Shown here in pieces: positions 36,249-44,815 of a stretch of DNA of 64,000 bases. Below the pieces are notes generated by a model, which searched no databases, was not told where the DNA came from, and saw only the letters and a list, made by a program, of their open reading frames with translations. How positions within the stretch are numbered: the first letter of the stretch is position 1; every line of letters begins with the position of its first letter. A program made the translations under genes and the position numbers. The DNA lies in contig NZ_JAUSZI010000002.1 in NCBI RefSeq assembly GCF_030817415.1, positions 10,453,501-10,517,500 on the forward strand. Direction: 5' to 3'. This DNA comes from Streptomyces umbrinus (GTDB lineage Bacteria; Actinomycetota; Actinomycetes; Streptomycetales; Streptomycetaceae).

Positions 36249-36564
36249 GAGGTGTTGCCTCCAGTAGTTTGGCGCCCGCTATGTGACGCCGTAGACACCT
36301 CGAAGGGTACGGGCGATCCGGGCGTTACGGTCTCACCGGAGGCCGAACCGCCGTCTCCGACCCGGCGAGGAGGCTTCCGGACTTCCCTCCGCCGCCAAGA
36401 AGGACTCGGCTCCGGTCAGCTCGTACGACCAGCTCGTACGGCAGCCGGTTCCGGCAGGAAGCGCAGCTCCTTGGGGGAGCGGACTCGAACCTACGGTGAA
36501 CCGGGACAATGTTAGTCGTCGGGTTCGCCCGTCGTTTCCCGGGTGGCCCCGGTGCGGGCCCGTT
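36249..36564. other. 316-bp region upstream of rpoA
   Basis: It separates rpoA from the methyltransferase gene on the same strand and should hold the rpoA promoter. No rpsD remnant is visible in any frame. A 10-base direct repeat, CAGCTCGTAC, occurs at 36418-36427 and 36431-36440. On the minus strand CCAAACTACTGGAGG gives the ribosome binding site. No clear -35/-10 pair could be chosen by eye. Confidence 0.5.
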
Positions 36565-37305
36565 TCAGGCCGGTTTGCGCCAGACCGAGATGTGCTTCGC
36601 GGAGTTCTCGGTGAAGGGCTCGCCGGACCAGTCCGCGACACGCCGTTCCAGTTCGAGCCCCGCGAGCCGGGCCATCAGGTCGAGCTCCGCCGGCCATGCG
36701 TAGCGGTGCCGTGAACTGTCGCGGCGGTAGCGGTCGTCGTCGCCGTCGCGGGTGAAGTGGTGCGAGACAAGCATCTGCTCGACGAGGTCGAAGGTGTCGA
36801 AGCCGAGATGCCGCTCGGACACGTCGAACGGCACCGCCACCTGCCCGGGCGGCAGGAACCGCAGCGGCGGCACGCCCAACTCGATGACGAATCGGCCGCC
36901 GGGTGTCAGGTGGCGCGCGGCGTTGCGGAAGCACTCGACCTGCTCGTCCTGCGTGAGCAGATTCGTGATGGTGTTGTAGACGAGGTAGACCAGCGTGAAA
37001 TCGCCGGGCACGACGGTCGTGGCCATGTCCCCGATGGTGACCGGGAGCGTGTCCTCGTCGATCTTGCGTCGCAGGACCGCCGCCATGTGTTCGGACAGCT
37101 CGATGCCCGCCACCGGCACGCCGTGTTCCCGGAGCGGGAGGCCCACCCGACCCGTTCCGATCGCGAATTCCAGCGCCCGGCCGTCTCCCGCGAGGTCGGC
37201 GAGGAATGCGAGGGCCGGTCCCAGAAAGGCAGCCGAGGACCTCTCGCTCTCCTCGGCGTCGTAGCGGTCGGCGGTCGCTCGGGTCCACAGCTCACTGCTC
37301 GTCAC
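36565..37305 (-). CDS. Class I SAM-dependent methyltransferase
   Basis: A 246-aa methyltransferase. The SAM-binding glycine loop appears as ALEFAIGTGRVGLPL (motif I, about residue 46), motif II is VAGIELSEHM, and GDFTLVYLVYNTITNL follows as motif III/IV. Length and layout match the small-molecule methyltransferases common in actinomycetes. The start is a GTG at 37305. It could be cotranscribed with rpoA, but the 316-base gap makes that doubtful. Substrate unknown. Confidence 0.82.
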   Translation of the reverse strand: MTSSELWTRATADRYDAEESERSSAAFLGPALAFLADLAGDGRALEFAIGTGRVGLPLREHGVPVAGIELSEHMAAVLRRKIDEDTLPVTIGDMATTVVPGDFTLVYLVYNTITNLLTQDEQVECFRNAARHLTPGGRFVIELGVPPLRFLPPGQVAVPFDVSERHLGFDTFDLVEQMLVSHHFTRDGDDDRYRRDSSRHRYAWPAELDLMARLAGLELERRVADWSGEPFTENSAKHISVWRKPA

Positions 37306-37543
37306 GACCGGTCACTCTGCCGGGCCCGGCGAGGCGGTGTCGACGCATTTTCCGTCCGGCGCGGAATCGGGTCGGATCTGATTCGGTTCGGTTCGAGTGA
37401 TTGACCGTGTTCCGTCAGATGGTGATGCTGGAGCAGAGGACTGAACGCGAAGCACTCTTATGAACGCCGTGTCCAGTCTGTCCAGGTACACCAGTAATGA
37501 TCTGTTCGATCCTGAACCCCCACGCAGGAAGGCAGGAACAGAC

Positions 37544-37702
37544 ATGCAGGAGATCCGGGAGCCCCAGGAGATCAGCAGGACCCAGGAGACGCCGGACCGG
37601 TCCGGAGCCACCTTCACCGGTGGGACGGGCTGGCAGTCACCCGAGTACGAGGTCGTCGACACCGCGCTCGAAGTGACGGCGTACGCACTGGTCACGCGGT
37701 AA
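37544..37702 (+). CDS. pqqA: PQQ precursor peptide PqqA
   Basis: A 52-aa peptide starting MQEIREPQEI. Near the C-terminus it has PEYEVVDTALEVTAYAL; the EVTAY (Glu43, Tyr47) matches the conserved E-V-T-x-Y of PqqA, whose Glu and Tyr side chains are joined to become the PQQ skeleton. It is longer than the 22-29 aa proteobacterial peptides because of an N-terminal leader extension. The ATG at 37544 follows GCAGGAACAGAC; an in-frame upstream ATG at 37460 is less likely. pqqB follows after 10 bases. A possible promoter, TTGACC (37401-37406)-N17-GATGCT, lies upstream. Confidence 0.88.
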   Translation: MQEIREPQEISRTQETPDRSGATFTGGTGWQSPEYEVVDTALEVTAYALVTR

Positions 37703-37712
37703 CCCCGCCGCT

Positions 37713-38603
37713 GTGCTGCTGCAGGTGCTCGGCACCGCGGCGGGCGGCGGACTGCCCCAGTGGAACTGCGCGTGTCCCGGCTGTGCCGGGGCACGCGCCC
37801 ATCCGGAGCGGCGCCGCCGCCACGCGTCCCTCGCCGTGCGAGCGGACGCCGGTCGCTGGTACATCGTCAACGCCACCCCCGACATCGGGGACCAGATCGA
37901 GGACACCCCCGCACTGCACCCCGGCCCCGGTGCCCGGCAGACGCCGGTCGCGGGCGTCGTCCTCACCGACGCCGAACTCGACCACACCCTCGGCGTCGCG
38001 CGGCTGCGCGAGGCGGACGGCGTGGAACTGGTCGCCACCGCCCCGGTGCGCGAGGCACTGCTCGCGGGCCCGCGCCTCGGAGCCGTGCTCGGACCGTACA
38101 CAGAGCTGCTCTGGCGGGAGTTGGGCACGGCTCCGCTGCCGCTCGGCCCGGAACTGGAGGCCGTCGCCGTGCCCATCGCCGCCAAACGCCCCCGGTACGC
38201 GGTAGGAACGGGCGACGACGACCCGCGCTGGGTGGTCGCCCTCGTGCTCCGCGAACCGTCCACGGGGAAGACCCTCGTCTACGGCCCCGCCCTCGCCGCC
38301 TGGCCCCAGGCGCTGCAGGAGGCCGCCGAAACCGCCGACTGCGTCATCGTCGACGGCACGTTCTGGGACGAGGACGAGCCCGTGCGCACCGGCATCTCCA
38401 CCAGGACCGCGAGCGGCATGGGACATCTGCCGATCGACGGCCCCGCCGGCACCGCGCACCGGCTGACCGGGCTGCGCGCCCGCTGTCTGTACACGCATCT
38501 CAACAACACCAACCCCCTGACCGACCCGGACGACGACCGGCACAAACAACTGGCCGACCGGGGACTAGAGGTCGCCGCCGACGGAATGGTCATCGAGCTG
38601 TGA
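37713..38603 (+). CDS. pqqB: PQQ biosynthesis protein PqqB (metallo-beta-lactamase fold)
   Basis: A 296-aa protein starting at GTG with LQVLGTAAGGGLPQWNCACPGC, the PqqB N-terminus with its Cys-rich zinc site. It continues with VLTDAELDHTLGV, the MBL-fold D-x-E-x-D-H motif variant, and ends TNPLTDPDDD. PqqB is thought to hydroxylate the tyrosine of the cross-linked Glu-Tyr intermediate. Its last bases overlap the GTG of pqqC (GTGA), indicating coupling. Confidence 0.93.
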   Translation: MLLQVLGTAAGGGLPQWNCACPGCAGARAHPERRRRHASLAVRADAGRWYIVNATPDIGDQIEDTPALHPGPGARQTPVAGVVLTDAELDHTLGVARLREADGVELVATAPVREALLAGPRLGAVLGPYTELLWRELGTAPLPLGPELEAVAVPIAAKRPRYAVGTGDDDPRWVVALVLREPSTGKTLVYGPALAAWPQALQEAAETADCVIVDGTFWDEDEPVRTGISTRTASGMGHLPIDGPAGTAHRLTGLRARCLYTHLNNTNPLTDPDDDRHKQLADRGLEVAADGMVIEL

Positions 38604-39334
38604 CGACAACACCTGTACGGGACACGACCGCCCAGGACCGGCAGAACCCCTGGAGCCGCCCGGAGTTCGAAGAGCGACTGCGCGACATCGCCACCACCCG
38701 CTACCACGACCGCCACGCCTTCAACGTACGGATGCACGAGGGCGCTCTGACCCCGGCCGAGCTGCGCCGTTGGATCGCCAACCGCTTCCACTACCAGCGG
38801 CACATCCCCGTCAAGGACGCCCTGATCCTCGCCAAGTTCGAGGACCCGGCGCTGCGCCGCATGTGGCTGCGCAGGATCGTCGACCACGACGGTGTACGGG
38901 AAGGGGAAGGCGGCATCGAGCGCTGGCTGCGGCTCGGCGAGGCGGCCGGGCTCGACCGGGAACGGCTGTGGTCGGCCGAGGATGTACTGCCCGGGGTGCG
39001 GCTGGCCGTCGACGGATACGTCAACTTCTGCCGGCTCAGGTCCCCGCTGGAAGCCGTCGCCGCCTCCCTCACCGAGTTGTCCGCTCCCGGCATCATGCGC
39101 ACCCGCATCGCCGCCTTCGAACTCCACTACCCCTGGATCGAGGCCGAGGGGCTCGCCTACTTCCGGACCCGCGTCGAGCAGGGCAGCCGGGACAGCGCCG
39201 AGGCGCTCGCACTGGTCGAACGGTGGGCGCTCACCCGCGAGGAACAGGAACGGGCCGTCGCCGCGCTCGCCTTCAAGTGCGATGTGCTGTGGTCGCTGCT
39301 CGACGCCGTGGACGGGGCGGGGGAGGGGCCATGA
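38600..39334 (+). CDS. pqqC: Pyrroloquinoline-quinone synthase PqqC
   Basis: A 244-aa all-helical oxidase that carries out the last step, ring closure and eight-electron oxidation to PQQ. Hallmarks are FHYQRHIPVKDALILAKF, RIVDHDG, and the C-terminal FKCDVLWSLLDAVD. The His/Tyr/Arg-rich core is intact. It starts at a GTG overlapping the pqqB stop, and its own stop overlaps the ATG of pqqD (ATGA). Confidence 0.94.
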   Translation: MTTTPVRDTTAQDRQNPWSRPEFEERLRDIATTRYHDRHAFNVRMHEGALTPAELRRWIANRFHYQRHIPVKDALILAKFEDPALRRMWLRRIVDHDGVREGEGGIERWLRLGEAAGLDRERLWSAEDVLPGVRLAVDGYVNFCRLRSPLEAVAASLTELSAPGIMRTRIAAFELHYPWIEAEGLAYFRTRVEQGSRDSAEALALVERWALTREEQERAVAALAFKCDVLWSLLDAVDGAGEGP

Positions 39335-39693
39335 AACCCCTGAGGGAGGCGCCTCCCGGCGGTCGCGCCTCGCCCGCGAACGAGGACGCCATCACGGACA
39401 CGGGCGCGGAGGCGGGTGAAGGCACCGTTGCGGACGCCGGGCACTGGACTCCGGCGCTGAGCCGGTCCGTCATGCTCCGGCACGACCGGGTGCGCGGCAC
39501 CGACCTGTTGCTCATGCCGGAACGGGTGGTCGTGCTGCGGGGCAGCGCGGGTGCCGTCCTGAGGCTCTGCGACGGCCGACGCCAAGTCGCGGCGATCGTC
39601 GCCGAGTTGGCCGAGCGCTTTCCCGACGCGTCGGTCGCCACGGAGGTTCCGGAGTTCCTCGGGCGGATGCGTGAGGAGGGCTGGATTCGATGA
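39331..39693 (+). CDS. pqqD: PqqD peptide chaperone
   Basis: A 120-aa RRE-fold protein that binds the PqqA peptide and presents it to PqqE. The core begins at about residue 38 (WTPALSRSVMLRHD) and includes GSAGAVLRLCDGRRQVAAIV and the C-terminal FLGRMREEGWIR. A 35-residue acidic N-terminal extension precedes it, making it longer than typical PqqD (about 90 aa). Both ends overlap neighbouring genes by four bases. Confidence 0.93.
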   Translation: MKPLREAPPGGRASPANEDAITDTGAEAGEGTVADAGHWTPALSRSVMLRHDRVRGTDLLLMPERVVVLRGSAGAVLRLCDGRRQVAAIVAELAERFPDASVATEVPEFLGRMREEGWIR

Positions 39694-40820
39694 CCGAGGT
39701 CTCCGCCGCGCCCGTCGCCCCTCCCTGGGCGCTGCTCGCGGAACTCACGCACGGCTGCCCGCTGCACTGCGCCTACTGCTCCAACCCCTTGGAGCTGGTC
39801 CGCAGATCCGCGGAACTCCGTACCGACGAGTGGGCCGACGTCATGCGCCAGGCCGGGGAGTTGGGCGTCGTCCACACCCACCTCTCCGGCGGTGAACCGC
39901 TGCTGAGGCGCGACCTGCCCGAGATCGTCGAGGCGGCCGACGCGGCAGGCATCTACACCCAGTTGGTCACCAGCGGCGTCGGCCTGACCCGGGAGCGGCT
40001 GACCGCCCTCATCGACCGCGGGCTGCGCAGTGTCCAACTCTCCGTGCAGCACGCCGAATCCGCCGCCTCCGACCGGATCGCCGGGACCCGCTCCTTCGCC
40101 GCCAAGCGGAAGGCCGCGGCCCTGGTCCGGGAGGCGGGACTGCCGTTGGGCCTGAACGTCGTACTCCACCGGGACAACCTGGACGCGATCGGCGCCCTCC
40201 TGGATCTCGCCCTGGACTGGGACGCCGAGCGGATCGAGCTGGCGAACACCCAGTTCTACGGCTGGGCGTTGGTCAACCGGGACCGCCTGCTGCCCGGTCG
40301 GGAGCAGATCGACCGGGCGCGGGCCGTCGTAGAGGCCCGGCGGGAGCAACTGGCCGGTCGGGTGGACGTGGTGTGGGTGGTGCCCGACTACATCGACGGG
40401 ATCGCCAAGCCCTGTATGGGCGGCTGGGGTGCCGTCTCGCTGACCGTGGCCCCCGACGGCACGGTGCTGCCCTGCCCGGCCGCCGCCACACTGCCGGGGC
40501 TCGACGCCCCGAACGTCAAGGACCGTTCCCTGGAGTGGAGTTGGCGCCACTCGCCCGCGTTCCACCGCTACCGGGGCACCGACTGGATGGCCGCACCCTG
40601 CCGCTCCTGCCCCGAGCGGGAAACGGATCTCGGCGGCTGCCGCTGCCAGGCGTACGCGCTCACCGGCGACGCCTCCCGCACCGATCCCGTGTGCCGGCTG
40701 TCCCCCGACCACGGTCTGGTACGGACACTCGTCGACGCGCCCGTATCGCGGGCCGCCCCGCCGACGGTCCCCCGTTCCCATCCCCCGCGAGGCGCCCCGC
40801 AGGGCCCTCGGAGGGTGTGA
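39690..40820 (+). CDS. pqqE: PqqA peptide cyclase PqqE (radical SAM/SPASM)
   Basis: A 376-aa radical SAM enzyme that forms the C-C bond between Glu and Tyr of PqqA. The cluster motif CPLHCAYC has Cys23, Cys27 and Cys30; HLSGGEPLLRRDL is the SAM-binding GGE motif. The C-terminal SPASM region has KPCMGGWG, LPCPAAATLPG, PCRSCPERETDLGGCRCQA and a final PVCRLSPDH. The 30-residue Pro/Arg-rich tail is extra. The start overlaps the pqqD stop. Confidence 0.95.
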   Translation: MTEVSAAPVAPPWALLAELTHGCPLHCAYCSNPLELVRRSAELRTDEWADVMRQAGELGVVHTHLSGGEPLLRRDLPEIVEAADAAGIYTQLVTSGVGLTRERLTALIDRGLRSVQLSVQHAESAASDRIAGTRSFAAKRKAAALVREAGLPLGLNVVLHRDNLDAIGALLDLALDWDAERIELANTQFYGWALVNRDRLLPGREQIDRARAVVEARREQLAGRVDVVWVVPDYIDGIAKPCMGGWGAVSLTVAPDGTVLPCPAAATLPGLDAPNVKDRSLEWSWRHSPAFHRYRGTDWMAAPCRSCPERETDLGGCRCQAYALTGDASRTDPVCRLSPDHGLVRTLVDAPVSRAAPPTVPRSHPPRGAPQGPRRV

Positions 40821-40860
40821 CCCACCACCAGAACCCTTCCAACCCCCACTTGGAGGACCG

Positions 40861-41988
40861 ATGCGAACGACCAGCAGGCGCATGACCCGTAGAGCACTGA
40901 CCGCGGGCGCGGCCCTGTTCCTGACCGGGCTGCTGCTCACGGGAGTCCCCGGACTCGGCACGGCCCGGGCCGACACCGCCGGCACCACCGCCCCGGCGGC
41001 AGTCGCCGGCGTACCGACAGGCGTCACCCCCATCACCACCGGGCTGACCGTCCCCTGGGGCGTCGGCTGGCTGCCCGACGGCTCCCACTCCCTGGTCACC
41101 GAGCGCGACGACTTCCGGGTCTGGAAGGTCACCCCCGACGGCGCGAAGACCCAGGTCGGGACCGTCCCCAACAGCCAGACCACCAACGGCGAGGGCGGAC
41201 TCATGGGGGTGGCCGTCGACCCCGGCTGGGCCACCAACCGCTACGTGTACTTCATGCACACCGCCGCCGAGGGCAACCGCATCGCCCGCATGACGTACAA
41301 CGGCACCTCGCTCACCGGCTACACGGTGATCCTCCAGGGCATCAGCAAGGCCCGGTACCACAACGGCGGACGGCTCGCCTTCGGCCCCGACGGTTATCTG
41401 TACGCCACGACCGGCGACGCCCAGAACACGGCTCTCGCCCAGGACCGGAACTCCCTCAACGGCAAGATCCTGCGCCTGACCACCTCCGGGCAGCCCGCCC
41501 CCGGCAATCCCTTCGGGAACCATGTCTACAGCCTCGGCCACCGCAATCCGCAGGGACTCGCCTTCGACCGCAACGGGCGGCTGTGGGAGGCCGAGTTCGG
41601 CAACACCCGGTTCGACGAGCTGAACCTGATCAAGCCCGGCGCCAACTACGGCTGGCCCACCTGCGAGGGCACCTGCTCGACCGCCGGGATGACCAACCCG
41701 AAGAAGACCTGGACCACCGGCGAGGCCTCGCCCAGCGCCATCGCCATCGCCGACAACGTCGTCTACATGGCCGCACTGCGCGGGGAACGCCTCTGGCGCA
41801 TCCCCATCGACGGCGACACCGAGAACGTGGGCACGGCGACGGCGTACTACATCGGCACGTACGGCCGGCTCCGTACGGTCGTCAAGGTGCCAGGCCGCGA
41901 ACAGCTGTGGCTGGCGACCACCAACGCCGACGCCAACGGAGGCGAGCCGGACGGCGCGGACCGCGTCCTGCGGGTGACTCTGGGCTGA
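40861..41988 (+). CDS. Secreted PQQ-dependent sugar dehydrogenase
   Basis: A 375-aa secreted six-bladed beta-propeller of the soluble aldose sugar dehydrogenase type (GdhB/YliI family). A basic twin-Arg-like start and hydrophobic core end near ARADT (about residue 38). Hallmarks are ITTGLTVPWGVGWLPDG, GGLMGVAVDPGW, the catalytic-His segment KARYHNGGRLAFGPDGYLY, NSLNGKILRL and SLGHRNPQGLAFD...EFG. It starts 40 bases after pqqE with LEDR-coding sequence GGAGGACCG as ribosome binding site. Cofactor genes and apo-enzyme in one operon give strong support for a PQQ-dependent extracytoplasmic oxidation of sugars. Confidence 0.92.
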   Translation: MRTTSRRMTRRALTAGAALFLTGLLLTGVPGLGTARADTAGTTAPAAVAGVPTGVTPITTGLTVPWGVGWLPDGSHSLVTERDDFRVWKVTPDGAKTQVGTVPNSQTTNGEGGLMGVAVDPGWATNRYVYFMHTAAEGNRIARMTYNGTSLTGYTVILQGISKARYHNGGRLAFGPDGYLYATTGDAQNTALAQDRNSLNGKILRLTTSGQPAPGNPFGNHVYSLGHRNPQGLAFDRNGRLWEAEFGNTRFDELNLIKPGANYGWPTCEGTCSTAGMTNPKKTWTTGEASPSAIAIADNVVYMAALRGERLWRIPIDGDTENVGTATAYYIGTYGRLRTVVKVPGREQLWLATTNADANGGEPDGADRVLRVTLG

Positions 41989-42095
41989 CCGCCGAGGCCG
42001 GTCCGGAGAGGTGACGGCTCCTCGGACCGGTCCGGTCGGCCGGTCAGTCCGGCGCGTGCGATTCGGGTGGGCCCGCCGGGCGCGCGATCAGTCGT

Positions 42096-42959
42096 TCAGC
42101 GGACGCGGCTCTCGAAGCACTCCTTCTTGCCGTCCGCACTGCCGTCCGGCGCCGGACGGAAGCAGGCCCGTACGACCTGGCCGGAGCGGGCGGTGGTCAT
42201 CGGGGTGTAGACGTACGCTTCCGCGTCGGCCTCGTCCTCGACCTCGGCGGAACGGGGGCGGCCGTCCGCGGTCACCTCCAGCCGGTCGCCGATCCGCGTC
42301 CCCCACATCCGGGCCCAACTGGTCCCGCACGGCTGGCTGTGGCGCAGTTCCAGCATCGCTCCCGAGGCGGTGCGGTGCGAGGCGAGGGTCTGCGGCCCGA
42401 CCCCGCACTTCATGTCCATCGGGTTCCTGCCCTCGCACGCCGCTCCCCGGCAGCGTGGCCCGGTGGCTGACGGGGAGGCGGAGGGGGACGGGTATGGCGC
42501 GTCCTTGCCCAGGACGAGGAAGAGAGTGATCGCCACACCGCCGACGACCACGGCACACACCGACGCGAGCACCGCCACGGCCGCGCCCCTGTGCCCTGAG
42601 CGCGTGTCATCCCGCGCGGCCGGAGCGGACGCCTCGGACGGGACCGGTTCCGGAGCTGTCGACGGCGTCTCCGCAGGCGCATCCGTACGCCGTGCCTGTG
42701 CCGCGCGCCCGCTCCACTCCGACTCCGCGATCTCCCACAGCGCCAGACATCGCCCCTCCGGTTCGGAGGCGAGCCGGCACAGTTCCCGCACCGCGTCGCG
42801 CGGCGGCACGCTCTTGCCGTTGAGATAGCGCTCCCAGGACGACTTGCTGAACGCGGTCCGTTCCGCCAGGCCCGCCATGCTCAGACCGGTACGTGTCCGC
42901 AGGTCCCGCAGCGCTGCCGCCAGTCGTGCACGTTCCGGCGACGGCGTCGTGCGCGTCAT
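42096..42959 (-). CDS. Membrane-anchored HTH protein with DUF2690 domain
   Basis: A 287-aa protein: XRE-type helix-turn-helix at residues 12-67 (TGLSMAGLAERTAFSKSSWE), acidic linker, one membrane helix at about 127-150 (AVAVLASVCAVVVGGVAITL), and an external DUF2690 domain with paired cysteines (CRGAACEGRNPMDMKCG, CGTSWARMW, CF). The DNA-binding part faces the cytoplasm and the Cys-rich domain faces outside, suggesting a one-component transmembrane sensor. Its ATG overlaps the stop of the preceding, similarly built gene. Confidence 0.85.
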   Translation of the reverse strand: MTRTTPSPERARLAAALRDLRTRTGLSMAGLAERTAFSKSSWERYLNGKSVPPRDAVRELCRLASEPEGRCLALWEIAESEWSGRAAQARRTDAPAETPSTAPEPVPSEASAPAARDDTRSGHRGAAVAVLASVCAVVVGGVAITLFLVLGKDAPYPSPSASPSATGPRCRGAACEGRNPMDMKCGVGPQTLASHRTASGAMLELRHSQPCGTSWARMWGTRIGDRLEVTADGRPRSAEVEDEADAEAYVYTPMTTARSGQVVRACFRPAPDGSADGKKECFESRVR

Positions 42960-43825
42960 CGCCGTAGCGCTCCCCAGGTGTGCCGGCCGATGATGCCGTC
43001 CACGACGAGGCCCGCCTGCTTCTGCAACTGCTCGACCGCGCTCTTGGTGTGCGGACCGAAGATCCCGTCCACGACCCCCGGGGCGAAGCCCGCCCTGCGC
43101 AGCAGACACTGCGCCTCGGCCACCTCAGGACCGGCGAGGCCCTCCGCCAGGACGGCGTCCCGGGTACGGCTGTTGCCCGCGTACCAGCGGCCGTCGATCC
43201 GTTCCACCTCGCAGGCGTACGTACGTGGCCCCGACGGCGACGGTGACGCCGACACGGACGAGCCGGCCGAGCCGAGAGGAGTGGCCGACGCCCTGCTGTC
43301 GCCGTCCGAGAGCCGTACGGCCAGCAGGACCGCCGAGGAGACGGCCAGCACCAGCGCCACGGACCCCGCCACCAGCGCGACGCGCAGCGAACGGCCGTGC
43401 CGCGTCTCCTCGTCGGGGGCCGACAGGTTGTACGGCCCGGTGTCATCGGCTCCGGCTGCCTGAAGCGCCCCAGCAACGTCAACCGTGTGAGCCGCACCAG
43501 CCGTGCCAGTTGCTTCGGATGCTTCCGGCGCTTCCGGTGCCGGCGTGCCCGTGCGTCCGTCTCCCCAGGCCTCGGCGGCGACCTCGTGCAACGCGAGCAG
43601 CCGGGTCGGATCGTCACCGCCGATCCGGGCCATCGCCTCGACGGCCTCCCGGGGCGGCAGCGACCGCCCGCCCAGGTACCGCTCCCACGACGACGCGCTG
43701 TACCCCGTCTTCGCCGCCAACTGCCGCAGGCTCAGACCGCTGTGGTCCTTGAGCCGGCGTAGACGCACCACCAACTGCCGTACACGCGGATCCAGTTCTC
43801 CGGGCAGCACTTTCCAACGCGACAT
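42956..43825 (-). CDS. Membrane-anchored HTH protein with peptidoglycan-binding domain
   Basis: A 289-aa protein: XRE-type HTH (SGLSLRQLAAKTGYSASSWE, residues 29-48), linker, membrane helix at about 147-170 (VALVAGSVALVLAVSSAVLL), and a C-terminal PG_binding_1 domain (EAQCLLRRAGFAPGVVDGIFGPHTKSAVEQLQ-type, about 235-289). The HTH resembles that of the next gene (SSWERYL-G-S-PPR in both), so the pair arose by duplication with different sensor domains. It probably reports on the cell wall. Divergent across 335 bases from a secreted peptidoglycan-binding protein. Confidence 0.87.
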   Translation of the reverse strand: MSRWKVLPGELDPRVRQLVVRLRRLKDHSGLSLRQLAAKTGYSASSWERYLGGRSLPPREAVEAMARIGGDDPTRLLALHEVAAEAWGDGRTGTPAPEAPEASEATGTAGAAHTVDVAGALQAAGADDTGPYNLSAPDEETRHGRSLRVALVAGSVALVLAVSSAVLLAVRLSDGDSRASATPLGSAGSSVSASPSPSGPRTYACEVERIDGRWYAGNSRTRDAVLAEGLAGPEVAEAQCLLRRAGFAPGVVDGIFGPHTKSAVEQLQKQAGLVVDGIIGRHTWGALRR

Positions 43826-44160
43826 GTTCCCCCCACTCGCGTTCGCGGACCGAGGTCAGCGGTCCGATTTTCCCGCGCATTCTGCATCAGCTTTCACGAT
43901 GTGCCCCATACACCGGTTCCGCCTCCGTACCGAATCGGCCATCGTCCGCCACGGCGGCCCGGCCGGAACCGTCCCGCGGGTTCGTTCCAGTGAATGAGGT
44001 CCTCGCAGGTCAGCGGGTGGGACGTCCCGCGATGACGTCACTTTCCCGGCGGTCGTGGCGCGGCACACCGCCCGCCACACAGTCTGATTGCCGAGCCGAC
44101 CACACGGTTGGCCCCGCCCACCGAGGGCACAGAGGGAACCGAAGCATCGGAGGGGAAAGT
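43826..44160. promoter_or_regulatory. 335-bp divergent region between HTH pair and secreted PG-binding gene
   Basis: It should hold promoters for both directions. Two short perfect palindromes lie close together, GGGACGTCCC (44019-44028) and TGACGTCA (44033-44040), about 125 bases before the plus-strand start. They may be regulator sites but are too short to be sure. No further gene is seen. Confidence 0.45.
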
Positions 44161-44628
44161 ATGCGAGCTCTGACGAGGACGATCGTCAGTGTCACCGCCG
44201 CAGTCGGGATCGCCGCGGGCGGCCTGGCGGGCTCGGGCGCCGCCTTCGCGGACTCCGCACCGGCCGCGAAGCCGGCGGTGAGCGCCCAGGACGTCACCGT
44301 CCTCGCGACGAACAACCTCGGCCTGAGCACTCAGCAGGCCAAGAACATGCAGTGCTTCCTGAGGAACGCTCCGGCGAGCTACACCGGCGCCATCGACGGA
44401 CTGCTGGGCACCAACAGCTGGAAGGCGTACCAGCGCTGGCTCAAGGAGTACTGGGGCTACACCGGTGCCATCGACGGCATCGTCGGCCCCAACACGATCA
44501 AGGCGCTGCAGCGCAAGCTGGCCTTCAACTGGGGCTACACGGGCGCCATCGACGGGATCGCAGGATCGGGTACCAAGGCCGCGTTCAAGCGGCTCGCCAA
44601 CGACAACAGCGTCTTCTTCCCCTGCTGA
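44161..44628 (+). CDS. Secreted peptidoglycan-binding protein with three YTGAIDG repeats
   Basis: A 155-aa exported protein: signal peptide with cleavage near GAAFA-DS (residue 31), then a compact peptidoglycan-binding domain containing SYTGAIDGLLGTNSW, GYTGAIDGIVGPNT and GYTGAIDGIAGSGT at about 37-residue spacing. Each repeat follows the PG_binding_1 helix-loop pattern. No catalytic domain is present. The start follows GGAGGGGAAAGT. Its position opposite a peptidoglycan-sensing HTH protein suggests a shared cell-wall function. Confidence 0.85.
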   Translation: MRALTRTIVSVTAAVGIAAGGLAGSGAAFADSAPAAKPAVSAQDVTVLATNNLGLSTQQAKNMQCFLRNAPASYTGAIDGLLGTNSWKAYQRWLKEYWGYTGAIDGIVGPNTIKALQRKLAFNWGYTGAIDGIAGSGTKAAFKRLANDNSVFFPC

Positions 44629-44689
44629 CGTCGAAGACGACACCAAAGGGGACGCCGAGTCGGATCGTCGCCCTTTGAGGTGAGGAACC

Positions 44690-44725
44690 GCGGTCTGTCC
44701 TCTCACGGGGGAGGGGACAGGCCGC
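44690..44725 (+). terminator. Terminator after the PG-binding protein gene
   Basis: GCGGTCTGTCC (44690-44700) pairs with GGACAGGCCGC (44715-44725) with one mismatch across a 14-base loop, followed by TTCTCGTT. Confidence 0.75.
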
Positions 44726-44785
44726 TTCTCGTTGCTCCCGCACTCAGCGGCTAGCATTGGCTATGATCGGTTTCTCTGCACACGG

Positions 44786-44815
44786 CCGGAGTACGCGATG
44801 CCGGAGTACGCGATG
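44786..44815 (+). repeat. 15-bp tandem duplication at the P450 start
   Basis: CCGGAGTACGCGATG occurs twice in a row (44786-44800, 44801-44815). Each unit contains a GGAG ribosome-binding core and an ATG, so the gene has two equivalent, in-frame translation starts giving N-termini MPEYAMSVV or MSVV. Confidence 0.92.

Noticed and set aside
36470..36530. tRNA-like sequence on the minus strand (GTAGGTTCGAGTCCGC)
   Set aside because: The T-loop-like core is present but the T stem and acceptor stem do not pair and there is no cloverleaf, so no tRNA is called.
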